The translations under genes were made by a program, and so were the position numbers. From Actinoplanes auranticolor (GTDB lineage: Bacteria > Actinomycetota > Actinomycetes > Mycobacteriales > Micromonosporaceae), in contig NZ_BOQL01000002.1 in the NCBI RefSeq assembly GCF_018332655.1, positions 1 through 64,000 on the forward strand: DNA of 64,000 nucleotides, given 5' to 3'. Every line of letters begins with the position of its first letter. Positions within the stretch are counted from its first letter, which is position 1. Shown in pieces: positions 1 through 6,984 of this stretch. The notes under the pieces were generated by a model that was given only the letters and a program-made list of their open reading frames with translations, did not search any database and was not told the DNA's origin.

Positions 1-71
1 GCCGCCAAGCGAAACGACCCGCCCCGACCCGGAGCCGACCCACCAAGCGCAACCACCGCACCGCGGGGCGT

Positions 72-90
72 CCGGGGGCTCGGCCCCCGG
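72..90. terminator. GC-rich hairpin, possible terminator
   Basis: A perfect 8-bp stem (CCGGGGGC / GCCCCCGG) with a 3-nt TCG loop and no U-tract. It probably ends a gene lying outside the window on the left. Positions 1-71 hold no recognisable gene. Confidence 0.4.
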
Positions 91-104
91 AGCAGACATA
101 CGAA

Positions 105-143
105 ACGGCCCCCGGTTCGCGCTTTCCGCGAACAAGGGGCCGT
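105..143 (-). terminator. ssrA terminator hairpin
   Basis: ACGGCCCC (105-112) pairs with GGGGCCGT (136-143), and an inner stem GTTCGCG (115-121) pairs with CGCGAAC (127-133). The structure starts just past the tmRNA 3' end on the minus strand, so it most likely ends ssrA transcription. It is symmetric and could also act on the plus strand. Confidence 0.7.
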
Positions 144-149
144 CAGCCG

Positions 150-522
150 TGGAGGTGCCGGGAATCGAACCCGGGTCCTTCGTTGTTTCGTCAGGGCTTC
201 TCCGAGCGCAGCTCACTATGCCTCTACTCGGCCCCGGCTTTCACGTGAGCAAGATGCCGTGACGGGCCCAGTCGCTGATTAATCTCGCCGTGCGGTCCCC
301 GCGACCGGGACCGGTTGGCCAACCTTCTAGCTGATGCCGGAAGTCTGAGACGAAGGTGTTCTCAGCCCGACAGAGTCGCTACTCGCCTCAGGCGGCGAGA
401 GCGAACTCAGCGCGATTGGAATCGGCGCTTATTGGTTTCCGACGACCGATTCTCGAGACGACGTCGGCTTCCTCGGCTCGCTTCCCCTGTCTCCACGTAC
501 GAAGTCGAAACCAGTCACCCCC
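150..522 (-). ncRNA. ssrA: transfer-messenger RNA (tmRNA)
   Basis: Rescues stalled ribosomes together with SmpB and adds a degradation tag to the nascent chain. The 3' end carries a tRNA-like T arm (GGTTCGATTCC) and acceptor strand CACCTCC with discriminator A at 150. The 5' end GGGGGTG (522-516) pairs with it and runs into the typical GACTGGTTTCGAC. The CCA end is not encoded. The tag reading frame lies at 426-388: GCC resume codon, peptide ADSNRAEFALAA, then TGA. This is close to the mycobacterial tag, which ends in ALAA. The length of about 373 nt is normal for actinobacteria. smpB lies about 760 bp upstream on the same strand. The 5' end is inferred from acceptor pairing. Confidence 0.96.
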
Positions 523-575
523 CAGTTGTGTACCCGCCAACTCTAACGCGTCCGGCCCCGGACTTCATTCCGGTA

Positions 576-1277
576 TCAGCTCAGCCGGCACGGCGCGCCG
601 TCGACGGTGCAGGATGTCGGCTGGATCCGGCCTCTGACCTGCTTCGACGCCTCGAAGCCGAGCATCGCCGTGGCGGCCGGCGCGAGCGGGCCGCCGGTGA
701 AGACGAAGGTGTCGCCCTCGCGGGTGACGCGGGCGTTCCAGGTGTTGCCGATGCGGACACCGGCGTCGGGGTCGAAGGCGAGCCTGACCGTCCAGGTGCG
801 GGCCGGGCCGCTCTTGTTGGTGATCTCGACGCCGGCGACGAAGCCCCGCTCCCAGTTGCCGCCCGCGCGGTACGCCGCGGTGAACGACGCCGCCGGCGCC
901 GGCGGTGAGGTCGTCCGGCGCGGTGCCGGCCTGGTCGTCGCCTTCTTGCTCGGCGAGCGGGAGGCGCGCGGGGAGCGCGAGACCGGGCTGGGCGAAACCG
1001 AGGCCGAGGCCGAGGTGGGCACCGCGGACGTGGGCACCACGGACGACGGCGGGACCGACGCCCCGGGACCACCCAGGGGCATCGTCGGCTGGACCATCAG
1101 CGGGACGCGGCTGTCCGAATGAGCCGGCCCTACGGCTCGGACCGCCACCCAGGAGACCAGGACGACCAGGAGCGTCGCCGCCCCCGCGATGAAGGTGTAA
1201 CGGCGCAGGGGGATGACGGTGTTGTGCTTGCCGGGCAACTGCGGTCCCTTCGCGCGACGGGTGGGCCGCGGCGACAT
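576..1277 (-). CDS. membrane-anchored protein with C-terminal CBM2-like domain
   Basis: 233 residues. A basic N-terminus is followed by one hydrophobic segment (about residues 27-49). A long Pro/Ser/Thr/Ala-rich linker with Arg/Lys patches runs to about residue 130. The C-terminal ~100 residues match the carbohydrate-binding module family 2 pattern: a Trp before GF, a VEITN strand, TWTV, NTW, a GF strand and a final TSCTVDGAPC. The domain should therefore lie outside the membrane and bind a polysaccharide; no catalytic domain is present. The ATG lies 6 nt after the smpB stop, so it is probably co-translated with smpB. The CBM2 assignment is by pattern and the ligand is unknown. Its position between smpB and ssrA has no obvious functional reason. 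Confidence 0.8.
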   Translation of the reverse strand: MSPRPTRRAKGPQLPGKHNTVIPLRRYTFIAGAATLLVVLVSWVAVRAVGPAHSDSRVPLMVQPTMPLGGPGASVPPSSVVPTSAVPTSASASVSPSPVSRSPRASRSPSKKATTRPAPRRTTSPPAPAASFTAAYRAGGNWERGFVAGVEITNKSGPARTWTVRLAFDPDAGVRIGNTWNARVTREGDTFVFTGGPLAPAATAMLGFEASKQVRGRIQPTSCTVDGAPCRLS

Positions 1278-1283
1278 TACCGG

Positions 1284-1760
1284 TCAGGCCATGCCTTTGC
1301 TACGGCGGCCCAGCGCCTTGTTGATCTCTTTCTGGGCATCCCGGGCGGCGAGGTCCTGGCGCTTGTCGTACGCCTTCTTGCCCTTGGCCAGGCCGAGCTC
1401 GACCTTGGCGTACCCGTTCTGGAAGTAGACCGACAGCGGCACCAGGGTGAGGCCGTCCTCGCGGAGCTTGCCCATCATCTTGTGGATCTCGTCGCGCTTG
1501 AGCAGCAGCTTGCGGACCCGCCGGGGCTCGTGGTTGGTCCAGGTGCCCTGGGTGTACTCCGGGATGTGCATGCCGTGCAGGAAGATCTCGCCGTTGTTCT
1601 CGTGGCCGAACGCGTCGACCAGCGAGGACCGGCCGGCCCGCAGCGACTTGACCTCGGTGCCGGTCAGCACCATGCCGGCCTCGTAGGTGTCGAGGATGGC
1701 GTAGTCGTGCCGAGCCTTGCGGTTCGAGGCCACGACCTTGCGCCCCTGTTCGCGTGGCAT
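1284..1760 (-). CDS. smpB: SsrA-binding protein SmpB
   Basis: 158 residues, the usual length. Binds the tRNA-like domain of tmRNA and places it in the A site of stalled ribosomes. Family hallmarks are present: the N-terminal [13 protein letters not shown] segment, the GTEVKSLR motif, [12 protein letters not shown], and a basic C-terminal tail ([10 protein letters not shown] onward) that forms a helix in the empty mRNA channel. AAGGAG lies 7 nt before the ATG and supports this start. The gene follows a strong terminator, so it should have its own promoter in the short 1761-1796 gap. Its RNA partner ssrA is on the same strand about 760 bp downstream. Confidence 0.97.
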   Translation of the reverse strand: MPREQGRKVVASNRKARHDYAILDTYEAGMVLTGTEVKSLRAGRSSLVDAFGHENNGEIFLHGMHIPEYTQGTWTNHEPRRVRKLLLKRDEIHKMMGKLREDGLTLVPLSVYFQNGYAKVELGLAKGKKAYDKRQDLAARDAQKEINKALGRRSKGMA

Positions 1761-1796
1761 CGGTGTGCTCCTTGCGGGTCGCAGCAGACGGAAGAC

Positions 1797-1826
1797 AAAG
1801 AAAAGGCCCGGCCGACCGGCCGGACC
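1797..1826 (-). terminator. intrinsic terminator after the M23 endopeptidase gene
   Basis: Near-perfect stem GGTCCGGCCG / CGGCCGGGCC on the minus strand, followed by a U-rich run (TTTTCTTT, 1804-1797). A U-tract this clear is rare in such GC-rich DNA. It separates the endopeptidase gene from smpB. Confidence 0.8.
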
Positions 1827-1847
1827 CTCAATGGTACGCGCGGACCC

Positions 1848-3113
1848 TCAGCAGAGGCATCCGGGTAAATAGTCCACCGGGTTCTTCGGTACGCCGCCGA
1901 AGCGCGTCTCGAAGTGCAGGTGGTACCCGGTGGAGGCGCCCGTGGTGCCGACCCGGCCGATCACCTCGCCGCGGCGGACGTACTCGCCGTCGCGGACCAG
2001 GATCTTGGACTGGTGGCCGTAACAGGTGGAGAAGCCGCGGCCGCCGCGTTTGCCGTGGTTGATGCAGGTGTAGTTGCCGTACCCGCCCGCCCAGCCGGCC
2101 TGCACGACCCGGCCGCCCGCCGCCGCATGGATCGGGGTGCCGCCGCCGGCGGCGAAGTCGGTGCCCGCGTGCAGTTGCCAGACCCGGTAGTACGGGTCGT
2201 AGCGGTTGCCGTAGTCGCTGGACTTCCAGCCGCGTACGGGCATCAGCAGATTGCCGCCGACGTAGTCCCCGCCGCCGCCGTTCTTGTCGTCCCAGTCGCG
2301 CAGCGCGCCCTGGATCCTGGCCTCCTCGGCCTTGGCCGCCTCGTACTTGGCCAGGACGGCGGCCCGCTGGGAGCGCGCGACGACCAGTGCCGAGCGGCGG
2401 CTCTGCGCGAGCTTGACGACCGCGGAGCGGGCCTGCTGGGCGGCGACCCGGGCCTGCTTGGCGGCGGCCAGCTTGTCGGCGGCCTCCCGCTCGGCGTCCT
2501 CGGCGACCCGCTTGGCGAGCCCGGCCCGGTCCTGTTCGATCCGCGCGGCCCGCCGCGCCCCGACCAGCTCGCCGACGCTCTCCTGCTGCTTCTGCATGAC
2601 CTGGTCGACCAGGCCGAGGCGATCCATGGCGTCCTGCGGCCCGCGCGCGCCGACGAGCAGGTTGATGGTGGCGAAGTTGCCGCCCATGTAGGACGCGGCG
2701 GCGATCTCGTCGACCCGGTCGCGCGCCGTCACGACCCGTTTCTGGGCCTGCTCGAAGCGGCTCGCGACGGCGTTGTAGGAGGCGCGGGCGGTGTCGGCCT
2801 TCCGCCGGGCGGTCGCCGCCTGGACCGAGGCCGCCGCGACGACGCCGCGACTGGTGGCGACCTTCTTCTGGGCCTCGGGCAGCGCGGCGGTGGCGGCGGC
2901 CAGACGGCGGGCGGCGTTGCGGGCGGTCACGGTGGCGTGTTCGAGGATCGCCTCGGCACGGTCCACGGCGCGGCTCGCGCGCTTGGCGTCGTCCCCGGGC
3001 TCCGCGGCAGCGGCCGTGGGAGCGGCGAGCGCCACCGCGGCGGCGCAGACCACGCTCAGGCCGGCAGCCAGCAGGGCCCTGAACCGGTTGGGTCGCGAGT
3101 GACTGGAGTCCAC
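1848..3113 (-). CDS. secreted M23 (LytM) peptidoglycan endopeptidase with coiled coil
   Basis: 421 residues. The signal peptide runs to about residue 37 (hydrophobic core, then AAAAAEP). A long Ala/Arg/Lys/Glu-rich coiled coil spans about 40-270, and the LytM/M23 domain about 300-415. Zinc ligands are visible as HAGTDF (His315, Asp319) and HLHF (His398/His400), so the domain should be active, unlike degenerate EnvC/NlpD-type activators. Members of this family cut peptide cross-links, and the coiled coil is the part that FtsEX controls in EnvC, PcsB and RipC. The next genes upstream are ftsX and ftsE, which supports such a partnership. Extra cysteines (about 350, 364, 419, 421) may form disulfides. 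The start is GTG with no Shine-Dalgarno; see the -10 site at 3122-3127. The FtsX partnership is inferred from context. Confidence 0.92.
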   Translation of the reverse strand: MDSSHSRPNRFRALLAAGLSVVCAAAVALAAPTAAAAEPGDDAKRASRAVDRAEAILEHATVTARNAARRLAAATAALPEAQKKVATSRGVVAAASVQAATARRKADTARASYNAVASRFEQAQKRVVTARDRVDEIAAASYMGGNFATINLLVGARGPQDAMDRLGLVDQVMQKQQESVGELVGARRAARIEQDRAGLAKRVAEDAEREAADKLAAAKQARVAAQQARSAVVKLAQSRRSALVVARSQRAAVLAKYEAAKAEEARIQGALRDWDDKNGGGGDYVGGNLLMPVRGWKSSDYGNRYDPYYRVWQLHAGTDFAAGGGTPIHAAAGGRVVQAGWAGGYGNYTCINHGKRGGRGFSTCYGHQSKILVRDGEYVRRGEVIGRVGTTGASTGYHLHFETRFGGVPKNPVDYLPGCLC

Positions 3114-3121
3114 GAAGAGTC

Positions 3122-3127
3122 ACCGTA
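3122..3127 (-). promoter_or_regulatory. -10-like hexamer for a leaderless endopeptidase mRNA
   Basis: TACGGT ends 8 nt before the GTG start at 3113, and no Shine-Dalgarno is present. It lies after the ftsX terminator, where a new promoter is expected. Confidence 0.45.
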
Positions 3128-3174
3128 CTCTGACCAATAGTGACAATTTGCCGGTTCGGGCGGCTAATCACTCG

Positions 3175-3218
3175 AAAAACCACAATCGCCGCGCACCCCT
3201 GACGGGGTGCACGGCGAT
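3175..3218 (-). terminator. intrinsic terminator after ftsX
   Basis: ATCGCCG + GCACCCC (3185-3199) pairs with GGGGTGC + CGGCGAT (3204-3218), with one mismatch and a TGAC-type loop. A TTTTT run follows on the minus strand (3179-3175). It separates ftsEX from the endopeptidase gene. Confidence 0.85.
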
Positions 3219-3231
3219 CGGACGGATCGGG

Positions 3232-4107
3232 TCAGACCTTCAGGTAGAACCGCAGAGTGATCCAGGCCGTGATCGCGCTGACGCCGGCGCCCACCCCGGC
3301 CAGCAGCGGCAACATCAGCCACACGTTCCCGTCCGGGATCGGGGTCAGCACGTTCGTCAGGGCCTGCAATCGGCCGTCCAGCAGGACGACCTTGCCGACG
3401 AAGATGAACACGAAGCCCAGGATCGCGCCGATCAGGCCGGCTACCACCGCCTCGAGCACGAACGGGGCCTGGATGAACCAGTTGGACGCGCCCACCAGCT
3501 TCATGACCGCGACCTCACGGCGCTTGCTGTACGCCGCCACCTGGATGGTGTTACCCACCAGCAACAGCGCCGCCAGGGCCATGAAGCCGGCGACCACCAG
3601 CGCCATCACCTGGATCGCGTTGAAGATCTTGAACACCTTGTCCAGCAGTTCCCGCTGGTCGACGATGTCCTGGATGCCCGGGGTGCCCTCGATCTGCGCG
3701 TTGAACTCGGCGTACTGCTCCGGGTTCTTGAGCTTGACCCGCCAGGACTCCGGCAGGCTGTCCGGGGTGACCGACTTGACGAAGTCGGGCGAGTCCCGCC
3801 AGAGCACCTGGAACTTCTCGTACGCCTGCTCGCGCGACTCGTACGTCTTCTCGGCGACGAGCGGGTTGGTGCTGAGCACCTGCTCGATCGAGGCGCGCTG
3901 GGCGGCGGTGACGTCCTCACGCAGGAAGATCGAGACCTCGATCTCACCGTAGTAGTAGTTCTTCATCTGGTCGACCTGCATGTACATGAGCACGCTGGCG
4001 CCCAGCATCGTCAGTGAGACCGACATCGTGATGATCATGGCGATGGTCATCGTGACGTTGCGCCACAGGCCGACCAGCACCTCGTTGAGGACGTACTTGA
4101 AACGCAT
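3232..4107 (-). CDS. ftsX: cell division protein FtsX
   Basis: 291 residues, close to the mycobacterial protein. Membrane subunit of the ABC-transporter-like FtsEX complex, which passes the division signal from the cytoplasm to periplasmic wall hydrolases rather than moving a substrate. Visible: a cytoplasmic N-terminus, TM1 at about 18-42, an extracellular domain at about 45-165 with YYYGEIEVSIFL and a conserved acidic/aromatic stretch, then three TM segments at about 170-290 typical of the FtsX/MacB fold. It lies 61 nt after ftsE and has its own GGAAGG Shine-Dalgarno. The adjacent LytM endopeptidase is the likely client. Confidence 0.96.
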   Translation of the reverse strand: MRFKYVLNEVLVGLWRNVTMTIAMIITMSVSLTMLGASVLMYMQVDQMKNYYYGEIEVSIFLREDVTAAQRASIEQVLSTNPLVAEKTYESREQAYEKFQVLWRDSPDFVKSVTPDSLPESWRVKLKNPEQYAEFNAQIEGTPGIQDIVDQRELLDKVFKIFNAIQVMALVVAGFMALAALLLVGNTIQVAAYSKRREVAVMKLVGASNWFIQAPFVLEAVVAGLIGAILGFVFIFVGKVVLLDGRLQALTNVLTPIPDGNVWLMLPLLAGVGAGVSAITAWITLRFYLKV

Positions 4108-4168
4108 CGGGGGTTCCTTCCGGGACTCCGCGGCTTACTTCAGTTGCAGGGTGGGCGGGGCCCGGCTG

Positions 4169-4849
4169 TCAGCCGTACACGCCTCGGGCCTGGTCGCGGA
4201 CGATCCGTCCGCTCTCGATCTCGATGACCCGGCGGCGCATCTGGTTGACGATGTTGGAGTCGTGGGTGACCATCACGACCGTCGTACCGGTCCGGTTGAT
4301 CCGGTCCAGCAGCCGCATGATCTCGATGGAGGTGTCGGGGTCGAGGTTTCCCGTCGGCTCGTCGGCCAGCAGGATCAGTGGCCGGTTGACGAACGCCCGG
4401 GCCACGGCGACGCGCTGCTGCTCACCACCCGAGAGCTCGTGGGGGTAGCGGTGCTCCTTGCCGCCCAGGCCGACGAGTTCGAGAACCTCGGGCACCACCC
4501 GGCGGGCGACGGCCTTGGTCTTGCCGATCACCTCGAGGGCGAACGCCACGTTCTCGTACGCGGTGCGGTTGGGCAGCAGGCGGAAGTCCTGGAACACACA
4601 TCCGATGGAGCGCCGGAAGTGCGGGATCTTCCACGACCGCATGGTGGTGACATCCTTCGCGTTCACCACGACCTTGCCGCGCGAGGGGGCCACCTCGTGC
4701 AGCAGGAGCTTGATGATCGTCGACTTGCCGGAACCGGAGGGGCCGATGAAGAAGACGAACTCACCCTTCTCGATACCGACGCTGACATCGTCCAACGACG
4801 GCCGAGACGCCTTCGGATACGTCTTCGTCACGTTCTCGAGCTGAATCAC
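4169..4849 (-). CDS. ftsE: cell division ATP-binding protein FtsE
   Basis: 226 residues from a GTG start. Cytoplasmic ATPase of FtsEX. Walker [10 protein letters not shown] (36-44), the ABC signature LSGGEQQ, Walker B LILLADEP and the switch His in VMVTHD are all intact. The C-terminus ends at RGVYG as in other actinobacterial FtsE. The frame stays open 37 codons further upstream, but that part has no family similarity. The GTG at 4849 aligns with the usual FtsE N-terminus ([12 protein letters not shown]) and sits 8 nt after a good -10 box, so the mRNA is probably leaderless. Confidence 0.96.
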   Translation of the reverse strand: MIQLENVTKTYPKASRPSLDDVSVGIEKGEFVFFIGPSGSGKSTIIKLLLHEVAPSRGKVVVNAKDVTTMRSWKIPHFRRSIGCVFQDFRLLPNRTAYENVAFALEVIGKTKAVARRVVPEVLELVGLGGKEHRYPHELSGGEQQRVAVARAFVNRPLILLADEPTGNLDPDTSIEIMRLLDRINRTGTTVVMVTHDSNIVNQMRRRVIEIESGRIVRDQARGVYG

Positions 4850-4857
4850 GGGTCGAG

Positions 4858-4885
4858 AGTCTACGCGGTGTAACGGAACTGCCAA
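4858..4885 (-). promoter_or_regulatory. promoter of ftsE (leaderless)
   Basis: TTGGCA (-35, 4885-4880), a 16-nt spacer and TAGACT (-10, 4863-4858), then 8 nt to the GTG start. Transcription should begin at or next to the start codon. This decides the ftsE start against the longer frame. Confidence 0.7.
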
Positions 4886-4971
4886 GTCCGGCGGGGGCTG
4901 GATTTTGGCACATTCAGAGCCGACGAGGCGACCCTCCCCCGCGCGGGCACCCCGGATCACCGAGGCGGAGA

Positions 4972-5001
4972 ACGCCGCCTGAACGAACGGTCAGGCGGCG
5001 T
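4972..5001 (-). terminator. terminator after prfB
   Basis: A perfect 11-bp stem, ACGCCGCCTGA (4972-4982) with TCAGGCGGCGT (4991-5001), and an 8-nt loop, 12 nt past the prfB stop. No U-tract. Confidence 0.65.
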
Positions 5002-5013
5002 GTCGGCGCCCGC

Positions 5014-6126
5014 TCAGGCCTTGATCTGGGTCTGCTTGCGCCACCGGATGCCGGCCTCGATGAACTCGTCGAGGTCGCCGTCGAAGACCGAGCTCGGGTT
5101 GCCCGTCTCCTGCTCAGTGCGCAGATCCTTGACCATCTGGTACGGGTGCAGGACGTAGCTGCGCATCTGGTCGCCCCACGATCCGGTGGTGTCCTGCTTG
5201 AGGCCGGCCATCTTCGCCTCCTCCTCCTGGCGCTTGCGTTCGAGCAGTCGCGCCTGGAGCACCCGCATCGCGGAGGCCTTGTTCTGCAGCTGTGATTTCT
5301 CGTTCTGACACGTCACCACGATGCCCGTCGGAATGTGCGTGAGGCGCACCGCCGAGTCGGTGGTGTTAACGCTCTGTCCACCAGGACCAGACGAACGGTA
5401 GACGTCCGTCCGCAACTCGTTGTCCGGAATGTCGATATGGTCGGTCTGCGCGACCACCGGCATGACTTCCACGCCGGCGAAGCTGGTCTGCCGCCGTCCC
5501 TGGTTGTCGAACGGGCTGATCCGCACCAGCCGGTGGGTGCCGGACTCCACGCTGAGCGTGCCGTAGGCGTACGGCACCTTGACGGCGAAGGTGGCGGACT
5601 TGAGGCCGGCCTCCTCCGCGTACGAGGTCTCGTAGACCTCGGTCGGGTAGCCGTGCCGCTCGGCCCAGCGCAGATACATCCGCATCAGCATCTCGGCGAA
5701 GTCGGCGGCGTCCACGCCACCGGCGCCCGCGCGGATGGCCACGACGGCCTCGCGGGAGTCGTACTCACCGGAGAGCAGGGTGCGGACCTCCATCTCCTCG
5801 ACGGCCTTGCTCAGGGAGACGAGCTCCTGGCCGACCTCGGCGACGGAGTCCTCGTCGCCGGCCTCCCGGGCCATCTCGAGCAGCAGCTCGGCGTCGTCGA
5901 TGCGCAGGCGGAGCCGTTCCAGCCGGGAGATCTCGCCGCTGAGGTACGACAGCCGGGAGTTGACCTCCTGGGCGCGCGCCTGGTCGTCCCACAGGTCGGG
6001 GGCGGAGGCCTGCTCCTCGAGCTCCGCCTTGTCTCGGCGCAACTTGTCCACGTCGAGGACGTTCTCGATGTTGCGCAGGGTGGCGTCGAGGGCTTTGAGC
6101 TGTTCGGGAAAGTCGGCTGCACTCAC
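5014..6126 (-). CDS. prfB: peptide chain release factor 2 (RF2)
   Basis: 370 residues. Recognises UGA and UAA stop codons and triggers peptide release. The codon-recognition tripeptide SPF appears in RISPFDNQ, and the catalytic GGQ in [10 protein letters not shown] (around residue 250), where Gln is usually methylated. An N-terminal helical domain precedes these. The frame is continuous: there is no in-frame UGA near codon 25, so the autoregulatory +1 frameshift of E. coli prfB is absent. The start is GTG (MSAA) without a Shine-Dalgarno; a TATTCT box ends 8 nt upstream. Flanked by terminators on both sides, it is a single-gene unit. prfB next to ftsE is a common actinobacterial arrangement. 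Confidence 0.97.
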   Translation of the reverse strand: MSAADFPEQLKALDATLRNIENVLDVDKLRRDKAELEEQASAPDLWDDQARAQEVNSRLSYLSGEISRLERLRLRIDDAELLLEMAREAGDEDSVAEVGQELVSLSKAVEEMEVRTLLSGEYDSREAVVAIRAGAGGVDAADFAEMLMRMYLRWAERHGYPTEVYETSYAEEAGLKSATFAVKVPYAYGTLSVESGTHRLVRISPFDNQGRRQTSFAGVEVMPVVAQTDHIDIPDNELRTDVYRSSGPGGQSVNTTDSAVRLTHIPTGIVVTCQNEKSQLQNKASAMRVLQARLLERKRQEEEAKMAGLKQDTTGSWGDQMRSYVLHPYQMVKDLRTEQETGNPSSVFDGDLDEFIEAGIRWRKQTQIKA

Positions 6127-6134
6127 GACTGTCG

Positions 6135-6140
6135 AGAATA
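6135..6140 (-). promoter_or_regulatory. -10-like hexamer for prfB (leaderless)
   Basis: TATTCT ends 8 nt before the GTG at 6126, directly after the padR terminator, with no Shine-Dalgarno. No convincing -35 is seen at normal spacing because the hairpin occupies that region. Confidence 0.5.
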
Positions 6141-6141
6141 C

Positions 6142-6171
6142 GCCGCCCGGCCGGTCAACCGGCCGGGCGGC
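6142..6171 (-). terminator. terminator after padR
   Basis: A strong GC stem, CCGCCCGGCCGGT (6143-6155) with ACCGGCCGGGCGG (6158-6170), whose closing bases must open to form the loop. It lies between the padR stop and the prfB start. No U-tract. Confidence 0.65.
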
Positions 6172-6192
6172 CGTTGTTTCCTGATATGGGTG

Positions 6193-6708
6193 TTACTCCG
6201 CCGGGGCGACCTTCAGCCAGCTCAGGGCCGCCTTGTGGTACGCGACCGCGAACTCCAGGGCGGCCGCGCCGTACGCGTCGCCGGCCTTCTTGGCCTCCTT
6301 GGCCTGCTCGCGCGCCATGGCCAGGGCCTCCGAGTGGTACTCGTTGGCCCCGGTGTAGAGCGTCTTGAGCTGGTTGCCGGAGTGCTGCTGGCCGAAGGCG
6401 ACCCGCAGCGCGACCGGGTTACGGATCGCGTCGCGACCGGGCGACTCGGCGAGCCAGCGGCTGAACGCGCGCTTGCCGCTGGCGGTGATGGCGTAGGGCT
6501 GGCTGGACCGGGGTCCCGGCTTGCCGAGGCGGACGAAGCCCATCTCGGCCAGCACGGGCAATTCGCGGTAGACCTGGCTCCGCGTCATCGACCAGTACGG
6601 CCCGAGGCGGCGTTCGGCAGCCGCCATGAGCTGTCCACCGGTCATCGGGCCCTCGTGGAGCAGGCCCAGAAGGGCGGCAGCCGTGGGATTGATTTGAGAG
6701 TCGGGCAT
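6193..6708 (-). CDS. PadR-family transcriptional regulator
   Basis: 171 residues. The N-terminal winged helix (about 8-85) has the PadR layout: ALLGLLHEGPMTG, a helix, then SQVYRELPVLAEMGFVRL and a wing ending in YAITASGKRAF. The C-terminal half (about 90-170) is a helical dimerisation domain of the PadR_C/Vir type. PadR proteins usually repress a nearby gene and respond to small aromatic or drug-like ligands. Here neither neighbour (prfB, pruA) is a typical target, so the target is unknown. The region between its start and the pruA stop shows no clear operator. Confidence 0.88.
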   Translation of the reverse strand: MPDSQINPTAAALLGLLHEGPMTGGQLMAAAERRLGPYWSMTRSQVYRELPVLAEMGFVRLGKPGPRSSQPYAITASGKRAFSRWLAESPGRDAIRNPVALRVAFGQQHSGNQLKTLYTGANEYHSEALAMAREQAKEAKKAGDAYGAAALEFAVAYHKAALSWLKVAPAE

Positions 6709-6930
6709 GCCTTCTAAGCTGCCACTTTGTCGTCCCGGCGTCCAGGATTTCGCCCGATCCGTCCAATTTGCGTCTCCACAAGCGACTGTCCCGCACAGAC
6801 AGTCCGACCACGAGGGTCGGGACCCGGCGTTTTGCCGTTGAGGACGACTCTCACGAGGTAAAATGGTTCACGAAAACGGTCAGACGGCGCTCTAGGTCGC
6901 CAACCCGGCAAAGTCCTCGCCCGGCCCCGG

Positions 6931-6972
6931 AAAAACGGCGGGCCGCCACGTGAAGAACACGCAGCGGCCCGC
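6931..6972 (-). terminator. intrinsic terminator after pruA
   Basis: A 9-bp stem (GCGGGCCGC 6938-6946 with GCGGCCCGC 6964-6972) around a 17-nt loop, followed on the minus strand by CGTTTTT (6937-6931). Confidence 0.75.
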
Positions 6973-6984
6973 AAACGAGGACGA

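Noticed and set aside
4850..4960. 37-codon N-terminal extension of ftsE
   Set aside because: It lies over the promoter and has no similarity to the FtsE family, whose N-terminus is at the GTG 4849.
5014..6126. Programmed +1 frameshift in prfB
   Set aside because: The frame is continuous with no in-frame UGA near codon 25, so there is no autoregulatory frameshift site.
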